Of a DNA stretch of 64,000 nucleotides, positions 62,404 through 64,000 are shown one piece after another. The DNA lies in assembly GCF_030052815.1 (NCBI RefSeq), contig NC_079497.1:16754258-16818257 (forward strand), written 5' to 3'. The translations under genes and the position numbers were made by a program. This DNA comes from Hevea brasiliensis. Lineage: Eukaryota > Streptophyta > Magnoliopsida > Malpighiales > Euphorbiaceae. How positions within the stretch are numbered: position 1 is the first letter of the stretch; the number at the start of each line of letters is the position of its first letter. The notes beneath the pieces were generated by a model. That model searched no databases. It worked only from the letters and a program-made list of their open reading frames with translations, and had not been told where the DNA came from.

Positions 62404-64000
62404 TGTCACACCTTACTCCTCTGTAAGGCATAACATGATCCCGTAGAATACCTAATGAACTATCGAACTTCACCTACCGATAACTCATTAAGTACCCTAC
62501 AAGGGATTTTAAAACAACTTTCTTATTTTTGATAAGTGGTGAGCATTTTCTAATAGGTATTAAAACATTTAATTAAAGTTGAAAATTAGTTAAAATTTTT
62601 AGCCCATTTTATTTTTCTGCAAATTTTATAAAAATTTCGGCAGAGTACCGTCTGTATTTTGAGAAAACAGTTCTTCAAATACCTGTAAAAAGCACATCCA
62701 ATAAATTTTCTCAACAACTTCTTCAAATTCACAATCATCTCAATTAATTTCAACACATTATTAACTTCCAAAATCTATATCCACCATTTCCAATATCCAA
62801 TAATCATCAAAATACTATCAATCAATTTCATTCATTCTTATTTCATTAAAGATAAATAATTTATATATACATCATACTAAGAATTTACATTAAAAGAAAT
62901 TCAAACTAAATTTTATTACAAACTTTGTACAAGCTGCTCAAGACTGATTTTACATGTCTATACAATTTCGTACATTACATACATCAAAATAAATTTCTAC
63001 AATCAGAGTATAAAATATACCCGATATAGCTTCAAGCAAGTAGCTCCCCTGTCCTCAGCAGCTCAGTTTGCTGCTCCTCTAGTTTCTAAATCTGCGACAG
63101 CAATAACAGCTATCGCTGAGTACTAGGACTCAGTAGTGCACAACATACTAAAATAATCTTTATGCAGCATTTAAATCACATTTATTCAAAAATTGGATCG
63201 AACATGAGAATTAAATACAAAACATAAATTATGAGATTTTAATCCAAACAAGTTCATTCCAAAGTGCCAAAACACATTTCATAAAACCCACAGTTATATC
63301 ATACCATTTGAAACAAATATAATCTCAATAGCCAGAGGCTAAGGAGAAGTCACATCACAAGGCTAGCTAGCTCAAATATATGGATATCCATTCAATTTCT
63401 TCTTCTACTGGCACACACCTCAACACTTCAGCCAGAGAAGGAATCGAAATTCGAAACTAATTACCTCCACTAGTCATGCTAGTGAGGTGTTCAAATATAT
63501 GGTCATGACACTGTGGTTTCAAAACTTATCTTAACAATTTGCTAAACATTGCCATTTCAAATATTCACAGATAACTTTCAACAATTTAATTCAAAAGCAT
63601 CATAATAATGTCACAATTCAATATTTCACATTATTCAAAACAATATGTAGAAGATAATTTACAAAAATTATACGCTGTGCACAAACCTTAAACGAGTTAC
63701 CTCTTGGCCTTGACTCGATTCCTCGGGTTCTTTCCCGGTGTTCTTTTCAACTGAAACATACAATTTTATAGTGTTTCAGTACCATAACTTAACATAGATC
63801 CAAAAATAAATTTAACTTCACTTTTACCTAGCTCTAATGTGCTAAACTCGACGTTCTTTAAATTTTTTTGTTTCGGGGTTACTATTCACTATACTATTCA
63901 AGTCAAATTATTGACTTTCTAAGGCTTAATAGGTATGGGAATTCCAACTTCACCCACATACCACATTTTGGTCACTAAATTTGTTGGTTTTGGTTGTTTA
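62404..64000 (-). repeat. D 5' LTR, partial
   Basis: TGTCACACCTTACTCCTC onwards matches 49818-49964 and 54162-55640 closely by eye; the window ends about half way through the LTR. Confidence 0.93.

Larger units (their letters stand above)
49818..64000 (-). mobile_element. D: Ty3/gypsy chromovirus with 3.5-kb LTRs, 5' LTR runs off the window
   Basis: 3' LTR 49818-57551 (containing F), polypurine tract, gag-pol remnant 57598-62214, primer binding site 62384-62395 and 5' LTR from 62404 to beyond 64000. The left flank is CTTAT (49813-49817); the matching right flank lies outside the window. Same family as solo LTR E1. Confidence 0.92.

Overview
This is nuclear DNA from a flowering plant, most likely a eudicot tree or shrub with a retrotransposon-rich genome; the species cannot be read from the sequence. 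The evidence is a spliced host gene with GT-AG introns, long LTR retrotransposons primed by initiator-methionine tRNA, chromodomain-type Ty3/gypsy polyproteins and AT-rich spacers. Only one host gene is visible: the last seven exons (1-1646, + strand) of an apparently intact AVT1-type vacuolar amino acid transporter. Positions 1647-6362 are AT-rich spacer holding a degenerate tandem duplication and a possible old solo LTR.

From 6363 to the end the window is essentially a stack of LTR retrotransposons inserted into each other. I use letters for them. A1 (6363-10698) and A2 (10699-13087) are decayed copies of one Ty3/gypsy family on the minus strand. I (13109-14728 plus 25735-26348, + strand) is a broken Tat-like element. 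It is split in its gag by B (14729-25734, minus strand, nearly complete, frameshifted) and cut off in its protease by A3 (26349-29671 plus 49290-49817, minus strand). A3 is split in its integrase by H (29672-49289, a ~1.5 kb LTR-like unit). H was split by E1 (30912-45527, solo LTR) and by G (45703-49199, solo LTR). E1 was split by C (33999-45090, + strand, the best-preserved full-length element). A3 is finally cut off by D (49818 to beyond 64000, minus strand). D's left LTR was split by F (49965-54161, a chimeric solo LTR). The chain I > A3 > H > E1 > C is five levels deep, and most junctions carry readable 5-bp target-site duplications.

B, C and D have the order gag zinc knuckle, protease, reverse transcriptase, RNase H, integrase, chromodomain-like tail. 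This order, with LTRs of 3.1-3.5 kb, fits Tekay/Del-type chromoviruses. B and C share a 74-75 bp GT...AG intron-like segment inside integrase that D, A1 and A3 lack. C has five in-frame TAG codons and an Asp-to-Asn change at the second integrase catalytic position, so it is not autonomous as read. The LTRs of B, C, F, G and E/D are built from diverged ~195-bp units with conserved palindromes, the most unusual large-scale pattern in the window. No tRNA, rRNA, CRISPR array or prokaryotic-type system was seen.
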